Positions 36,009-48,882 of a DNA stretch of 64,000 nt are shown in pieces. Source of the stretch: Corvus cornix cornix (Eukaryota > Chordata > Aves > Passeriformes > Corvidae); assembly GCF_000738735.6 (NCBI RefSeq), contig NC_046334.1:21519710-21583709 (forward strand), written 5' to 3'. A program made the position numbers and the translations under genes. A model generated the notes under the pieces. The model was not told the origin of the DNA, did no database searches, and worked only from the letters and a program-made list of their open reading frames with translations. How positions within the stretch are numbered: position 1 is the stretch's first letter; each line of letters begins with the position of its first letter.

Positions 36009-38681
36009 CTTTTCTAAACCAACAGAACAGTGTACAGCACCATTCTTCCAAGATCTGAGTTGATAAAGATTCTGTTTATTAACACACATCCCTGCCTCAT
36101 GGCAGAAAGTTAATGCCTCATTACCCAATCATGCCTACAAAATAACTCTGTATCATTCTCATTTTTACAAATGATGCACTGAGGCAAAACATAAATTGAT
36201 TGCTCAGAGGTCAAATTATAGTTGACCCAGGATTGACTCCCAGCCCAAATCTTTATGTACCATATGATGCTTCTACAGTTCTGCTCTGAGATCTAGTTCA
36301 TATCAAGGGAGAGAGAGGAGTTTTTCCTGAAAAGAAGATTCTGTAAGAGCAATGGACCTTTGTAAATCATATACTGTCCTTAAACTTCAGTCTTTAAAAA
36401 CTGAAAGAAGAATACAAGACAAGATTGAACATGTGAATGAGAAAGCAGGCATTTTAAGGTGGTGTAAGGGAGAAATCTTACTAAAGGGAGAGTTAAGGTA
36501 GTAATGCAAGTCAACACAATTATGCTAATGTACAATGGGCAAAAATGAAGCACCAGAGTAATTTCATCTTGCATGCACTTTAGATGCCCACAATGTTTGT
36601 GTCTATGAACCAGTAACCCATAATTCATCATAGAGAAAAAGAAACAAACAAAAAAACACATCTAAAAAATGAATTTTTCTGTTTAATATTTGGGATGAGA
36701 GAAATTGAATTCTGTAAGTTCCTTTTCTTTCTCTCCCTTAGGGGGAAGTAGCAGATTTTCTCAGATGTAGAAATATATTCCATTACTGCATCTCACCAGC
36801 TATTTTTCCGCAACACTGGTCATATTTTAAATGCAACTAAGCATCTCAATAAAGTATGGAGAACTTCTGAAGTGACAAATGAATGAATCCAGGCACTTTT
36901 AATGGTTTCTCTTCTCTAACTCGGTTTGTGCCAATTTATTCAGGATTCTTCACTTCAGACAGTTTTTCATTCATTTCATCATCCTCTCATTGACCTTAAG
37001 ATCCTTGAATTTGCATATCAACTTCTGTGAAACTTTATCAAAGCCATGCTCAGATATAAGTCGAACAGATCTATAGCATCCCCAGTCTCTAATTTCTTTG
37101 TCCCACTTGCTCCTTGATTAATTCCATCACGTGCTTCTGACAAGATCTAATTCTCTGAAACCATGGCTCTTGGCTACTGTGTAAGAGACTTTTATCTAGC
37201 ATGCTAACAAGTTCATCCTTTATGAATAATTCTAGAAATCTTTCCCAAAACAGCAGTTAAATCTGCTGACCTGTTGTTCTCTACTTCACAACCTGAGGTA
37301 ACTGGCAGTGAACAAAATGTCAAAATTATACAATTCTGGCAGTGTCTGATCAAATGAAGATGTCCTCTTAGTGTTTTGTACCTGCTTAGTGTTACATCTA
37401 TAAGGCAAGGTTTAGGATGTGCCTTGTCATCTGATCTGCTGTGGCATCAGTGCAAGATATAGCAGGGAAAGGGACAGCAAATAAATTGACTTCAAAGGCT
37501 GTTATGTGAGAGAGGATTTAGGGAGCAGGAATTACTTTCCTGGGATGGTAACACTTTCACAGAGTTGTAGGAAAGTATGGACAAAACCAACATGAAAAGA
37601 TAAACCAGTCAACCCATATGCCCAAGTCACATTACCACTGTATTTTGCCAGACAGGCAGTTTTTGTCTAACCTGTCTTTAAGGACATACACTGACAGATC
37701 AGCATAAACTCCAGTCCACTACAGTGCTCCATTACCTTCTTTCTGAGAGAGAGCTTTTTGGTGGGACCCTTCACTGAAAGATGTGGCAGACAAAAATATT
37801 CTAAATGGCTTAAAAAGTAATTAAGAGACATTCAACATTTAAACCAAAATGACAGCTAAAGAGCATGATACTGACAAGTCTTTGAACACAGGAATTCCCT
37901 AAATTTCAGCTAACTAAATTCCGTGGAATACATCAAAAAGCTTATTGCTCTATGCCTAGTTTTTGCACTCTTTCCCTAAACACTCCCTGCTTGTAAGTGC
38001 TAGGGGCAAAATACTGAACTAAATGGACTGTTCAATGCACTATTGCTAACGTTTTGTTGCTGTGATCTTGCTGCTCTGCACTGGACTCTCTCCAATGGGT
38101 CTGCATCTTTCCTGAAAAATGACTATCGATTCCAAAGTTCTCTAGCTTACACTGGCAAAAGCTCTATGTTGCAGTCAAGCTGCTGTCATCTTGCACAATG
38201 ACAGGGCCTGCACTGCCACCTCCCCTGTCACATTTGTATTTCTACTTGTTGCATAGAGGCCTTTAAGACGATAGATTTTCTATGATGGCCTAAGAAATGC
38301 TTCTTTAAACAGGTATCCTCTGTCTATCTGCAAAAATATCCTGTTGTCCACAAAGGTTCTTGGGATGATATCTATTATCTGCAGTTAGCTCATCTTTCTG
38401 CAGCATTTTTTACTCCTTTTAGTCATCATTATCTACTCTTTGTACTAATATTATTTCATCTGTTCCTTTGTAAGAACTCCAGTGAAACAGCTCATTTCTT
38501 TCAGAACTGCTTGGCCTCACCTAGGAGAAAGAGTTCTCTACTGTTTTTCAGGGACTGAATTTTTCCCTCTTTCTTCTTTTATCACCAAGGCTACAAGCCT
38601 TGGCAACAGGAAAAACAGAACATCTATTTATAGAACCAATGAATGAGAAGTGCAAAGACCTAGAGCTGGACCAATTAGTAA

Positions 38682-38918
38682 CTACTCTGTCTTGTTAGCA
38701 TTCAGTTTCGAATGGAATAGAAAAAGGCAAATCTGAAGATCATCTGCATGAGATACTGGAAACAATGAGACCAATCTGATACTGCCCAAGGAAAATATAT
38801 AATGACAAAACAGTATGGGATCTAAAATTGGATCCTGTAGAACCCCAGCACTAATGACTGTTTCATTAAAGAGGCTTAACTGCGACAAGCGGGCTCCCCC
38901 AAAAGAAATACAATTCAT
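38682..38918 (-). pseudogene. Ancient L2/CR1-clade LINE reverse transcriptase fragment
   Basis: On the minus strand one uninterrupted 78-codon frame shows reverse transcriptase landmarks in order. A CISFGG strand precedes the GVLQDPILDPILF motif (equivalent to the GVPQGS.LGP.LF box). Next come a short insert SLGSI, then SHADDLQICLF, holding the catalytic Y/F-ADD box with H in place of the aromatic residue, and finally LNANKTE, the thumb-proximal motif. The xADDxQ.yL and LNA.KTE wording fits the L2 branch better than CR1, whose version is FADDTKL. The segment between motifs is shorter than usual, indicating small deletions. The fragment lacks the endonuclease, the rest of the polymerase and the 3' end, so it is non-functional as a transposon. 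Confidence 0.7.
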
Positions 38919-41900
38919 TAAATGCTCGATAATCCAGAAGAGATAGTTAATCTCTGCTGTAGAAACTGATGTTCATTTGTAACACGATGCAAACAAATAC
39001 TAAAAGAGTAGATTAACATGGTCGTTTTTAGTAAATATGTGATGAGAGCTCTGCTGGATACTTCTGTTAAACATCTGGGGTGGATGACAATTGAAGTCAG
39101 CACTGAAATTTCTTGCACATGTTGATTACCAGAGGATGTTCTTCCACCTGAGCTACAGCCTCACACTGAATAAATAGATGCTAAAATAGGCTGTATGAAA
39201 ACTAATTCTCCATAAGAAATACTGATCAATTCAGGATGTAAATCCAAATATGTAAAATGAAACATGGTTAAACAGATATAATACAGGAAATGGTAGACTA
39301 TCTGCAGGGAGCAACATTAGTACGACACTGATTACAAACAACCACTTCAGATTAAATGCACAATCTTCTATTACTGTGTCACTGACTAATAGGTTAGTTG
39401 AAAGCAGGCCTAGATATAATTTTTCCATTAGAATTTATTCAAGCTGCTGTATTATTCCTTTTTTTGGGGAACAATTGATTTTGAAAATACACTACTATTT
39501 CTTCAGGATGCCCAGACAATTACAGCTAAAATTTCTACTACTTAAAATTGTATTAATGAAATACCAGTAAATACTGAGTGGCAAATAAACACAGCTTTAA
39601 TGCCCTTGTTCTTCCACACATTCTGAATACAGGAAGCAGTAAGAACTTATTAGATGGGCAATGAGGCTTTACCAAAACAGGGAAAGTAGCATTTCTGGGA
39701 TTAGGACTGACAGTCAGATATTTTCTGGAGACTTCTCCTCCTCTAGTTTTGCCTAGACAGTTTAAAGGCTGAGGGTCTCACCTACTGTACAGGTATTAAT
39801 TGTGGAGATCTTGCTGCAGATCTGAGCCATCTGATCCACCTGGAGATTCTCACTCTTCTCAAATGTTAACATTTAAATCTTTACCATCCCCATTATACTT
39901 CTCAGCCTTTCACAGTTTGGCAAGTTTTAATTTCACCAGCAATCAGACTGTTCTCCTCAAAAGGCTCCTGGGCAATTCCATCTGTCAAAGGAGCAACAAT
40001 TCATTCTCATCAACCAGGCTCTTCCAGCAGCAATTTTGGCTCTCTACATGGAAAGTACTGAGTGTACTAGTGAAAAACAGATAATTGTGACTCTTTCTAG
40101 ATGATTACATTCATTAGCTGAAAATACACACGGAACATTAATGTCATCTTATTAAAATAAATCACAAAGAAAGGAGTTTGATGGTTAAGATCCTAGAATG
40201 AAATATCAGCAAACTCACAGTACCACTCTTTGAGTACCCTCAAAAATTGCAGTACCTTTAAAACTAAACTTATCCTTCTCCTTACTGTTTTTGTGGTACT
40301 TGGGTCAGGGACTGTGTGTGTTGAATTTACTGCAGCCATCACTTCTCTGTCACGAAAGACTTCCAAAATACAGAGAACGTGAGTAGAGTTCGCTGCAGAG
40401 TCATGACGAGATGGCACTAAAGATACTCTTCTCATGCCTTGGAGGTTCACTTAGGGAGTCATTCAATTACTTGGCTAGCAAAGGACTGTCAGAAGGGGAA
40501 GGATTCCAACTGAGTGTGTTAAAAAGATGAATTGCAATATAAAATGCTGCTCTTATGTAGTCCTTTGAATGAACAGGGTTAGGACTTTTCAGTGTACTTG
40601 TCTTTACCAGCAATGGACAAGAAAGAGCTGTGGAAGTATATGTACACACACATGTGTACACACTCATATGCATCCATGTATTTGTGAAAGTACAAATTCC
40701 AAGGGAAAAAACACCACATTTGTGAGGAACTGGGAAGTGACTGATCCTGTGTTCCACACTGTCACACTGTTATCAACAAAGACCAAGCACTGAACTGCTG
40801 GGTGGACCATACTTTACCAAAGCTGGTTTCTCTCACCCTGAAAACTACTGCTGTGAACATCCTTTCTCACACCTAAATTCCCCAAGGCACAGGGCAACTG
40901 GCAGTCAGGATTCATGGAAATCACCTGCTGTGTGGCACCATGTCCTTCCCATCTCTGCTTCCTCCCACAACTTCATTATAAAGCTGACCCCAGCTGCTGT
41001 GGCCAGGTCACAGCTGCTCTCCCCATGGCTCCCAAATGTGAAAGCAGATCTGAAAAATGTTTAGAGATGAATACATGTCGGGAAAACAATCCAAACAAAC
41101 ATAGCAAAACAAAAAAAATCCTATCTAAATGATCACCAAAGAGAAACATCCAGTCCTAATTCTTCACACCTTTTTCATTTTCAAGTGTACCTTTTAATCT
41201 GTAGATTACAATGAACCCACTTTTGATTAGTCTAAGCTCTGCTTTTTATAGCCTGCAGCTGAAGCACTGCCCTTGTTCCAGAGCTAACACTTTCACTGAT
41301 AAGGACTTCACTAGAGTTTGAAGGCTTTAGAAAATGTTGCATATTGTTAACCTGTCTTTGGGACATCCAAAATACTGAATACGTGGCAGTCATACAGCAT
41401 GTTTGTCCAGACTTGAAACAGACCACGAAAGCGAGAATGTTGTTTATTTTGCTCATCCTTCCATTAGGGCTACTTAATAGGTAAGAGTGCTGCCACAAAA
41501 CAGAAGAACATCTTGTTCAGTGTCAGAAGAAAGCTTGTAACTCCAAACCCCACTCTCACGACCTGAACTGTGCCCCTTGCTGAAAACTGAGCACGTTTCC
41601 TGCCTACTCAGAGTCTGGTGCTGCTCATTTTCAAATGGGCAGCACTTTTCCCATCTACTCCAGTTCACAGAGCTGGCTCCTGGTTTGCCAGTTGATTCCA
41701 CCTTCAAAAGATGACACTGTTTTCATCTTGAACTCCGAAAACAAGGCAGTTTTTTAGTGTTTGGGGACATATTTATGAGCCTGTATGGTACAAGCAGCAT
41801 GCAGGGGATCAGTCACACAGGTCTTTTGTGCTTTTACAGGAGAAATAAGCTCACAAAATGAAGGGGCTAGAGTTCTGCAGGGTTAATTGGTTTTCAAGTT

Positions 41901-42501
41901 TGAGACCAAATCATACCTAAAAAGAGTTTATTTAAGGTCTATGAATGATCCAAAGAATGCCATCCTTTGTCTCTTTGTAGTCCCTCCCCTAAATACCTCA
42001 ATTTTCAGGACTAGTTCTCCAAAAATTCTGAAATAAGCAATGATCTGAAAATTTGCTGAGTCTCTGGGTTAACACCCTGACTTGCCATTATGATGTTAGC
42101 AAGCGATGTTAGTACTCGAGTACACTTTTCACTGATGTAGTTGCCTTGAAAAAATAAACCCAAGGAAGAGCCCTAGTAGGTCATGGGCTTATAGTTTTAA
42201 AACTTTACTACCCATTAAAAGGCAAGGTCACAAATCTGCAGTTTCCCTCAACATTTTTTTCAAACTGTCAATCACAGCTAGTTATACAGCAAATAAAGTT
42301 GAACTGACTGCTTTACAGGAAAGTATCTGGCTGGAGGAAACAACATTGTGAGCTAAAATGTAGATCATGGAGCTTTGCAAGAAAAGTTCTTCACTTTGTC
42401 AATAGCCCAGCTCCAAGTGTTTTGATTTATGATGTCAGAAAACCATTGCTGATTACTTATTGGGAAATACGCACCTTCCTGAGTACACTACCACCAATGA
42501 A
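38919..42501. other. Non-coding stretch
   Basis: No confirmed exon. Minus-strand frames at 40193-40450, 41232-41498 and 41474-41707 have fairly coding-like composition but no recognisable family. The first has a GTAAGGAG donor-like site (AAAACA|GTAAGGAG), but no matching strong acceptor was settled on. Confidence 0.4.
40635..40680. repeat. TA/CA/TG alternating repeat
   Basis: Imperfect purine-pyrimidine alternating tract including TGTACACACACATGTGTACA. The open frames crossing it on both strands are artefacts. Confidence 0.7.
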
Positions 42502-42518
42502 TCTAATTGTCAATTAGA
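42502..42518. promoter_or_regulatory. Perfect TAATTG palindrome (paired homeodomain-type site)
   Basis: TCTAATTGTCAATTAGA is a perfect 17-bp inverted repeat: eight-base arms around one base. Each arm contains TAATTG, the core recognised by many homeodomain proteins, in opposing orientation, suiting a dimer. It is motif evidence only. Confidence 0.3.
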
Positions 42519-44375
42519 CATGCTCTCAAATAATAGTTTTTAAAAATTAGCATATCTGAAAGGAAATAGAGAAGGCATTTGCAAAAGAAGTTTACAGGTT
42601 GTTACTTTATAAGTACTCTGAAAGGTGAAAAAGGGTGCAAGGAAAAGGTGATACTGAACTTTGAGAGCAGCCTCAGAGCAGCAGACATCTCAATCTTCTA
42701 ATTTCTTTTTTTCTCCTTTGTGAAGTTTCTGAGAAGTTTTAATCCATGCAAAAAAGTCTAGTCTATTTGGGTTATACAGCGGTTATGTGTCTAGGGAATT
42801 TCTCTTAGGGGTAAAACTCCCTGAATTTTATTTTTATTTATGTTTTATATTACAGATGAAAGAGAGGGAAAGTAATAACAAATAAAAAAGATTATTATAC
42901 TTGGAACTCTAAGGAAAGGTGATTAATCATCTGTTACATCTTAGACCTCTTTATCAACTGTTCCTCTGACAGCACAATAAAGTGTTCTTTCCCCAAAATA
43001 AGAGAATTTCATTGTGACAGAGAGGTGTTTTTGCTGCCTAATTCTTGGTCATTATATCATGGTGTATTAGAAATTATACAAGTGTAAAGAAAGAGCTGCT
43101 TCTGGCTGCAGAATCAGTCTTCAGTGGCCATTGCAAAGAGTGATACTTGAGATGGGACAAATGCATACACAGGTAGGACAACTCTTTAGAAATACCGCTT
43201 TTGTGTAGCTGGCTCATCTTTCCTTTGTTTGATGTGTCATGCAGAGGAAGCCACAACCTCACAGTTACTCACTCTTCTCTGCCAGCACTTTTGGTAGTCT
43301 GATCATGATTTTATAAATAATACATCCATATAAGCTGCTTTTACCAACAATGACTTTTCAACACATGCATTTTTAGAAATTGTGGCCAAACACACAGATT
43401 GGTAGTTCTCTCTTCTCACCCAAACACACCTACAACCTTAGTCCCCAGCTGCAAATGCTCTGCATAAAGCATTTTTTCATGTGTAATAATCCCACAGTAT
43501 ATGACCTTGCAATTTTAACCTTAAATTAGTAGCAGGGAGAAAGACACAGCACCTGTGAATCAGAATGGATTTTCCCATCAAGTTTCATTTCCTATCATGC
43601 CCAATTCAAGATTAGATGTCTGATTTCACTTCAGAAAAGTACAATATTGATTGTTATCTTATGTCTTTCTCCATTATTCAACATACAATATCATCTCAAG
43701 GACCCTGATTCTTTTGCAGCTGTGTAACAGGTGAGGAGTTACATATATGCAGAGTATTTTCACTAGTGAATTCTTCATTGTGCATGATGCAGGGTCATGG
43801 CTGTTCTTCATTCGTTTGGCAAATTGATGATAGCTCCTTAAAGCCTCTCAAGCAACACAAAGCAGACAGAAGAATTACGAGCTAGTTTAGTGCATTTTAC
43901 CTTGATAGAAAGAGCTTGTAGCTCAGAGAAGCAGGTAGGAAATTATATATACACACAGCCTTCAGCTTGAGGCTTTCACTGCAAGCTGCATGACTAAATC
44001 AGAGGCTTATTAGTACCTTGCTGATGACTTTGCTTGGAAAATGTACTGGGGTAGGAAAAACTTTGTTTACTACTGGTTAGGGGGATGTGTAGCTGGAATA
44101 TTTATCAAACCATTTTAACTGGCTGACACATGTTATTCAAAGAGCAATCTTAAAAAAAACCTGATTGAGGTATAACTGTACTAACTGATGGAGTTTATCA
44201 TGTGTTTGTTACACATTTTACATTTGCTAAAATTATAAGCAAGATTTCATACCATATTTAGATTTGAATCCAAACCTAAATTTCATGCAGTATCTGAGGC
44301 TGAGCATAACCATTCCAGTTTTGATATTTGGTAGCTGAAGTTCTTTTTTCCATTATCTAACAGATCAGAGCAATT
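42519..44375. other. AT-rich non-coding stretch
   Basis: No exon or mobile element was recognised before the LTR at 44376. Confidence 0.45.
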
Positions 44376-44994
44376 TGCTGCGGTTTTCCCCAGACGTGAA
44401 CCAAACCCCACACAGGCACTCCCTCACTTCCCACCATTAGGACTGGGGAGAGAACTGGCACAGCAAAACCTAGAAAACTTGTGGGTTGAAATAAAGACAG
44501 TTTAGTAGGAAAAGCAAAAACTGCATGTGCAAACAGAACAAAATAAGGAATTAATTCAGTGCTTCCCACAGGCAGGCAGGTGTTCAGCCATCTCCAGGAC
44601 AGCAGAGTCTCATCACACGTAATAGCTACTTGGGAATTACCAACTGGGAAGACAAACACCATCACTGCAAGTGTCCTCCCTTCTTCCTTCCCCTTTATAC
44701 ACTCAGCATGATGTCATATGGTCTGGAATATCCCTCTGGTCAGTTTGGGTCACCTGTCTGGGCTGTGTCTCCTCCCAGCCTCCCAGGCACCCTTGACTTC
44801 CTCACCAGCATGGCCATATAAAAAGCAGAAAAGGCTTTTTCTGTAGGAGATAAACACTGTTCTATGTAAGCCCTTCTCAGCAATAACAAAAACGTCTCTA
44901 TATTATCAACCCCATGTTCAGCACAAATCCAAAACACAGCCCCATACCAACCACTGTGGAGAAAATTAACTCTACCCCAGGCAAAACCAGCACA
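44376..44994 (-). mobile_element. Avian endogenous-retrovirus LTR, nearly full length
   Basis: Read on the minus strand it begins TGTGCTGGTTTTGCC at 44994 and ends ACCGCAGCA at 44376, giving the TG...CA termini of a retroviral LTR of about 620 bp. It contains GGGTAGAGTTAATTTTC near the start. A decayed CRE-like TGACATCA (44716-44709) lies just upstream of TATAAAG (44699-44693). A TTCAACCCACAAG block lies further on. The wording corresponds to a very widespread avian LTR, probably ERVL-type; the family name is not asserted. No matching 5-6 bp target-site duplication was found at the two ends, and no polypurine tract precedes it. It is therefore a solo or remnant LTR. An open frame of 160 codons (45222-44740) crosses its upstream edge. 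Confidence 0.8.
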
Positions 44995-45330
44995 CACATG
45001 GAACAGGAAAATTCTGCAGACTCCATATAATGAATCTGATGTATCCTGCATGTGACATTCCACATGGAGCTGACTGTGGATACAATATGGGTGTGCCTCC
45101 AACATATCAGCATCACCACAGTCATGAACCAAAACCATCCAAAAACGAGTTTTGTTTAATTTGCTAAATGCCTCCTGCATTGCCACACATTCACTTTTGG
45201 GGGCAAGTTCCCGAGGATACACACCTTCTGCTTTTCATATAGGAATACCAATCTGGGAGATAAAATCCAATCAAGACACCTAACCTGTATGGTTAAGTGA
45301 GAACAAGACCAGACCAGATCAGACTAAGAT
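44995..45330. other. Spacer between LTR and CR1
   Basis: The part of the 160-codon minus frame lying outside the LTR is here. It resembles no recognised host or retroviral domain. It may be residual internal sequence of the same insertion or unique DNA. Confidence 0.4.
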
Positions 45331-45780
45331 GGAACACCAGGCTGGAAGGGACCTCAAGGATCACTTGGTCCCACCTTTCTTGGTAAAAGCATGGTCTAGA
45401 CAAGATGGGGCAGTACACTATCCATCTGAATCTTATAAATATCCAGTGTTGGAGAATCCTCCACTTCCCTGGGGAGATTATTCCAATGGCTGATTGCTCT
45501 CATCGAGAGCAACTTTTTTCCTGTGTTCACTCAGAATCTCTCAGGGAATAACTTGTACCCATTACCCCTCCTCTTTTCCATATGGCTATTGGTAAAAAGG
45601 CAGTTTTCATCTGTAGCCACCCCTGAAAACTGGGACATGGTGATAAGGTCTCCCCTAAACCTTCTATTCTCAAGGCTGCCCGAACTCAGCTCTCTCAGCC
45701 TTTCCTCACAGGGCAGCTTTCCAGTCCTTTGATTATTTTTGTGGTGTCCCTTCTCTGTAACCTCTCCAACCTGTTCCTAT
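45331..45780 (-). mobile_element. CR1 LINE, 5'-truncated
   Basis: On the plus strand the reverse complement of a CR1 3' region is plain: GGCTGGAAGGGACCTCAAGG at the left, then the CACTTCCCTGGGGAGATTAT, GGTAAAAAGGCAG, GGTCTCCCCTAAACCTTC and CAACCTGTTCCTATGAG segments. It belongs to a different CR1 subfamily from the copy at 28.6 kb. The plus-strand frame at 45523-45732 is its antisense shadow. Confidence 0.9.
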
Positions 45781-48589
45781 GAGCTATGATCCTGAGGCAC
45801 AAGGCCAAATCATCCTGTTAAAGCTGACACAGAATAAAGAGAGGTTTAGGAAGGCTGTATTTTAATCAGTTGTAGGATAGGGTTTGCAAACATTTTGAAA
45901 GTCAGTTTCATAATTTCCATGCATTTATTAAATCATTTATTCAATCTACAGTGCCTTGTTTCAGAAAGTCACTGAACAGGTTCTTGTTAAGATTTCTGGC
46001 CCATTATTTCACTGCCAAAGACTGACAATATTCCCTCCCTTTCCCTGCCCCACCTTTTTCCCCCTGAGAACTGCTGTATAATTAGGACTTCCAAAAATAT
46101 TAATTTGCCCTCTGCTTGTCAAAATTCATGTACTGTTTTCAAGCACTGACAGCAGATACTTACTATTACATCATTTGCCATTTGTTGGGGCCAGTTCTTG
46201 CCCGTGAAAATAACTATAGTAACACAGTAATCTGGAAGAAAAGTCTGGTTTGAAAACTAGATGTCTCAATTGAAGATGTCACAGCAGAATCTGTACATTC
46301 ACTATTTAATAACAGAATGCAAGTGGCAGCATTTGCAGACAGCAGAATATTTAGGTTGTTCAAACCTAAAAAAAACCCTGAGAGAATGTCAAAAGGAGAG
46401 ATAAAACACAATGACTGCTGTCATTCTATGACAAAAGCATTGTGTATACTGAATAGATAATTAGTGACTGTAAATCTCCTGTAAGAGAGGAAAGAAAGAT
46501 TTTGAATTAATTTGAGACATCACTAAAAATACCTACTACATTTTTGTCAGTAGCTAAGTACAAGGTAAACAGAAAGACTAGGGTAGCAAATAATTGAAAA
46601 CACACCATTAAATCAATTATAGGCATTCATCAAAAATAACATTTTCCCTCCCCATAGCTTTTGAGAGGGAAATGCAGGCATATAAGAAATCCAAACGCAG
46701 TAAAGAGAAATCTGTAAGGTAATGGACAACTTTCAAGAGAAAATAAATGTACAGAACAGAAATAATCAGTCCAAGAAACAGACTAAGAAGAAGCTACATG
46801 ACAGAAGTATACAAATAATGAATATCACAGCTAATAAGAACCATGATACATCTACTTAGCCATGATCATTCTGCACTTACAAAACCCACTTAAACATCTC
46901 ATAGACTTAAAATACTTGGTATAAGATTTTACAACCTCCTATGAATATGATGATCTTCAAGACTAACAAGAATGTTCAGATGCTGGGGACAATGAGGACA
47001 CTTTAAAGTGGGAAAACAGAGCATAATTGTTTGAGGTTTGGTATAATCCAAATTCAAATTTGTTTTTAGAAGATGTGATTTTCTGCTGCATGCTGGTTAT
47101 TCTCAGTGTCTCCCACTGCAAAGTTTAATTTCCCAACTTATCTAGATATGTGGGTTTGATCTGTTATGGTAATTCCATCACACTAAAAATCAACTAAGTT
47201 ATTAGCTTGTTGAGAATCCTTCTTTTTCTCCTCATGACACCATTGCACTTTTCCCACAACAATCTGAAGTGTGTATTCTCTGGCAAATATTTGGACTAAT
47301 CTGGAAAACAGTAGTGTTTAGATATGGTTGGATGATGGAATTCTTATCTTCCCCTAAAAGCAGGCACCATATTTAAGGCAAAATTCTGACAAGGAAAACT
47401 AGTAATTTGTGCAGGAACCTTAGTTTGAAATTCCTTCTAAAGGTCCTTTTTCCATTCTTCCTCAGGCAGGCAACAGAGAGATGAACCTTATTTGGAAGCA
47501 TAGACTGTGCCAGATGGAGCAGGCTGGTTTAAAAATCAAAGGGACACAAGGGCCTGTTTTCTGTAGGAGATAAACACTGAATGTTCTGCACTGCCAGCAC
47601 TTATGAGCCCTCCTGTACTGTGGTGCAGCAGGCATCAGTTGGCTTTCAACTGCTCTGATGCCCGCTGTGGCTGAGCTGCATCGAGTCCAGGAGTATCATC
47701 ATCATGCCAACCTTAACACTGCTTCCCAGTATCATAAGTAAGTGTAAAGTACTGGTCTTAATTTGTTGTATTTAAAATTACTAGGTCTAGTGCCTGAAAT
47801 ATTCAGAGAAAAGCTATCTGCAGGATGGTATGGACTACACACACCACAAATATCAGTTTGGCTTTAGAAAAACTCTCAAATTGAACTGAAATTGCATAGT
47901 GCTTTTTCTTACTAAGAAGAAATGTAATGAGTAATGGTGAAGGAGTAATGGTGAAGGGAGGACAAAGTGAGCAGAAGACTTAAGCCATTGAGTCTGTGAA
48001 TCCCTTCTATATTAATATCCAAGAACTATTTGGGTGTCATTTAGAAGGGATAATACTATGAAGAGTTGCAGAGAACTGAAAGTATTAACTACACATGAAG
48101 GTCTCCCTCTTTCTGATTATAATGTGAGAAATATCACCAAAATTCTCATTAATGTCACAGGATTTTTTCCAACTTTTTATTGGACTAAAACCGTTACTTT
48201 TTTCCTACCTTGTATAATAAGCACCTCATAGCTGGCAGTTAACGTGAAACTGTCATACAAATAAAGTGAGTAATAATTAGTGATATGGGGTTCAATAAAA
48301 TTCCTATTTGAACTGAATTTTATTTATTATTTGCATTCAGAAAACCTTCTTGTAATATCTTTGCCTAGTTAGGACTTGGTTTTCAGGCAGTAAGATGAAG
48401 AGTCCTTTATGAACTTGTAGATAAATGCTTCATATCTGTAGTCAATTATTTTCCCAAATACACAATCATCTGTCTGCAGTGTTATAGTGATAAATAAGGG
48501 TTTCCTCTGTAATTATGGATAGTTTTGTTACTATACTGTACTGTACAGGACTTACAAGAATATGGATCAGAAATGTATTCACAGACTAC
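45781..48589. other. AT-rich non-coding stretch
   Basis: No exon was recognised. A 21-nt string, TTCTGTAGGAGATAAACACTG (47560-47580 area), is also present inside the LTR near 44844. It may be a small LTR-derived scrap or coincidence. Confidence 0.4.
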
Positions 48590-48882
48590 AGCTACCTGAA
48601 AGGAAGCTGTAGCAAGCAGGGGGTTGGCCTCTTCTCCCACACAACTGCTGACAGAATGAGAGGAAATGGCCTTAAGCTGTGCCAGGGGAGGTTTAGGTTG
48701 GACATTAGGAGGCATTCCTTCACAAAAAAGGTTGTTAAACATTGGAATGGGCTGCCCAGGGAGGTGGTGGAGTCACCATCCCTGGGGGTGTTCAAGATAA
48801 GACTGGACGTGGCACTCAGTGTGGTAACAGTTGGAATTGATCTTAGAGGCATTTCCAAGCTAATTGATTCTGTGTGATTCTG
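48590..48882 (+). mobile_element. CR1 LINE 3' end, inserted against an LTR
   Basis: Plus-strand CR1: CTACAGCTACCTGAAAGG, then CTCTTCTCCCACACAACTG, GAGAGGAAATGGCC, CCAGGGGAGGTTTAGG, GGGAGGTGGTGGAG and CCATCCCTGGGGGTGTTCAA, closing with TTGATTCTGTGTGATTCTG. The frame 48515-48877 stays open for 120 codons, but this is the C-terminal CR1 coding/3' UTR region, not a host gene. Its 3' end touches LTR sequence at 48883 directly. Confidence 0.9.

Larger units (their letters stand above)
31983..38681. other. AT-rich non-coding stretch
   Basis: No gene was recognised. Simple repeats at 33167, 33573 and 35971 are listed separately. Minus-strand frames at 35334-35699 (121 codons) and 36380-36661 lack exon support. 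Confidence 0.45.

Noticed and set aside
40193..40450. 85-codon minus frame with a GTAAGGAG donor-like site
   Set aside because: Coding-like composition, but no strong matching acceptor could be chosen and no family was recognised, so it is left as part of the non-coding stretch.
45523..45732. Plus-strand 69-codon open frame
   Set aside because: It is the antisense of a minus-strand CR1 copy.
48515..48877. 120-codon open frame as a host gene
   Set aside because: It coincides with a CR1 3' region and contains CR1 wording (GNGLKLCQGR, PREVVESPSLGVFK).
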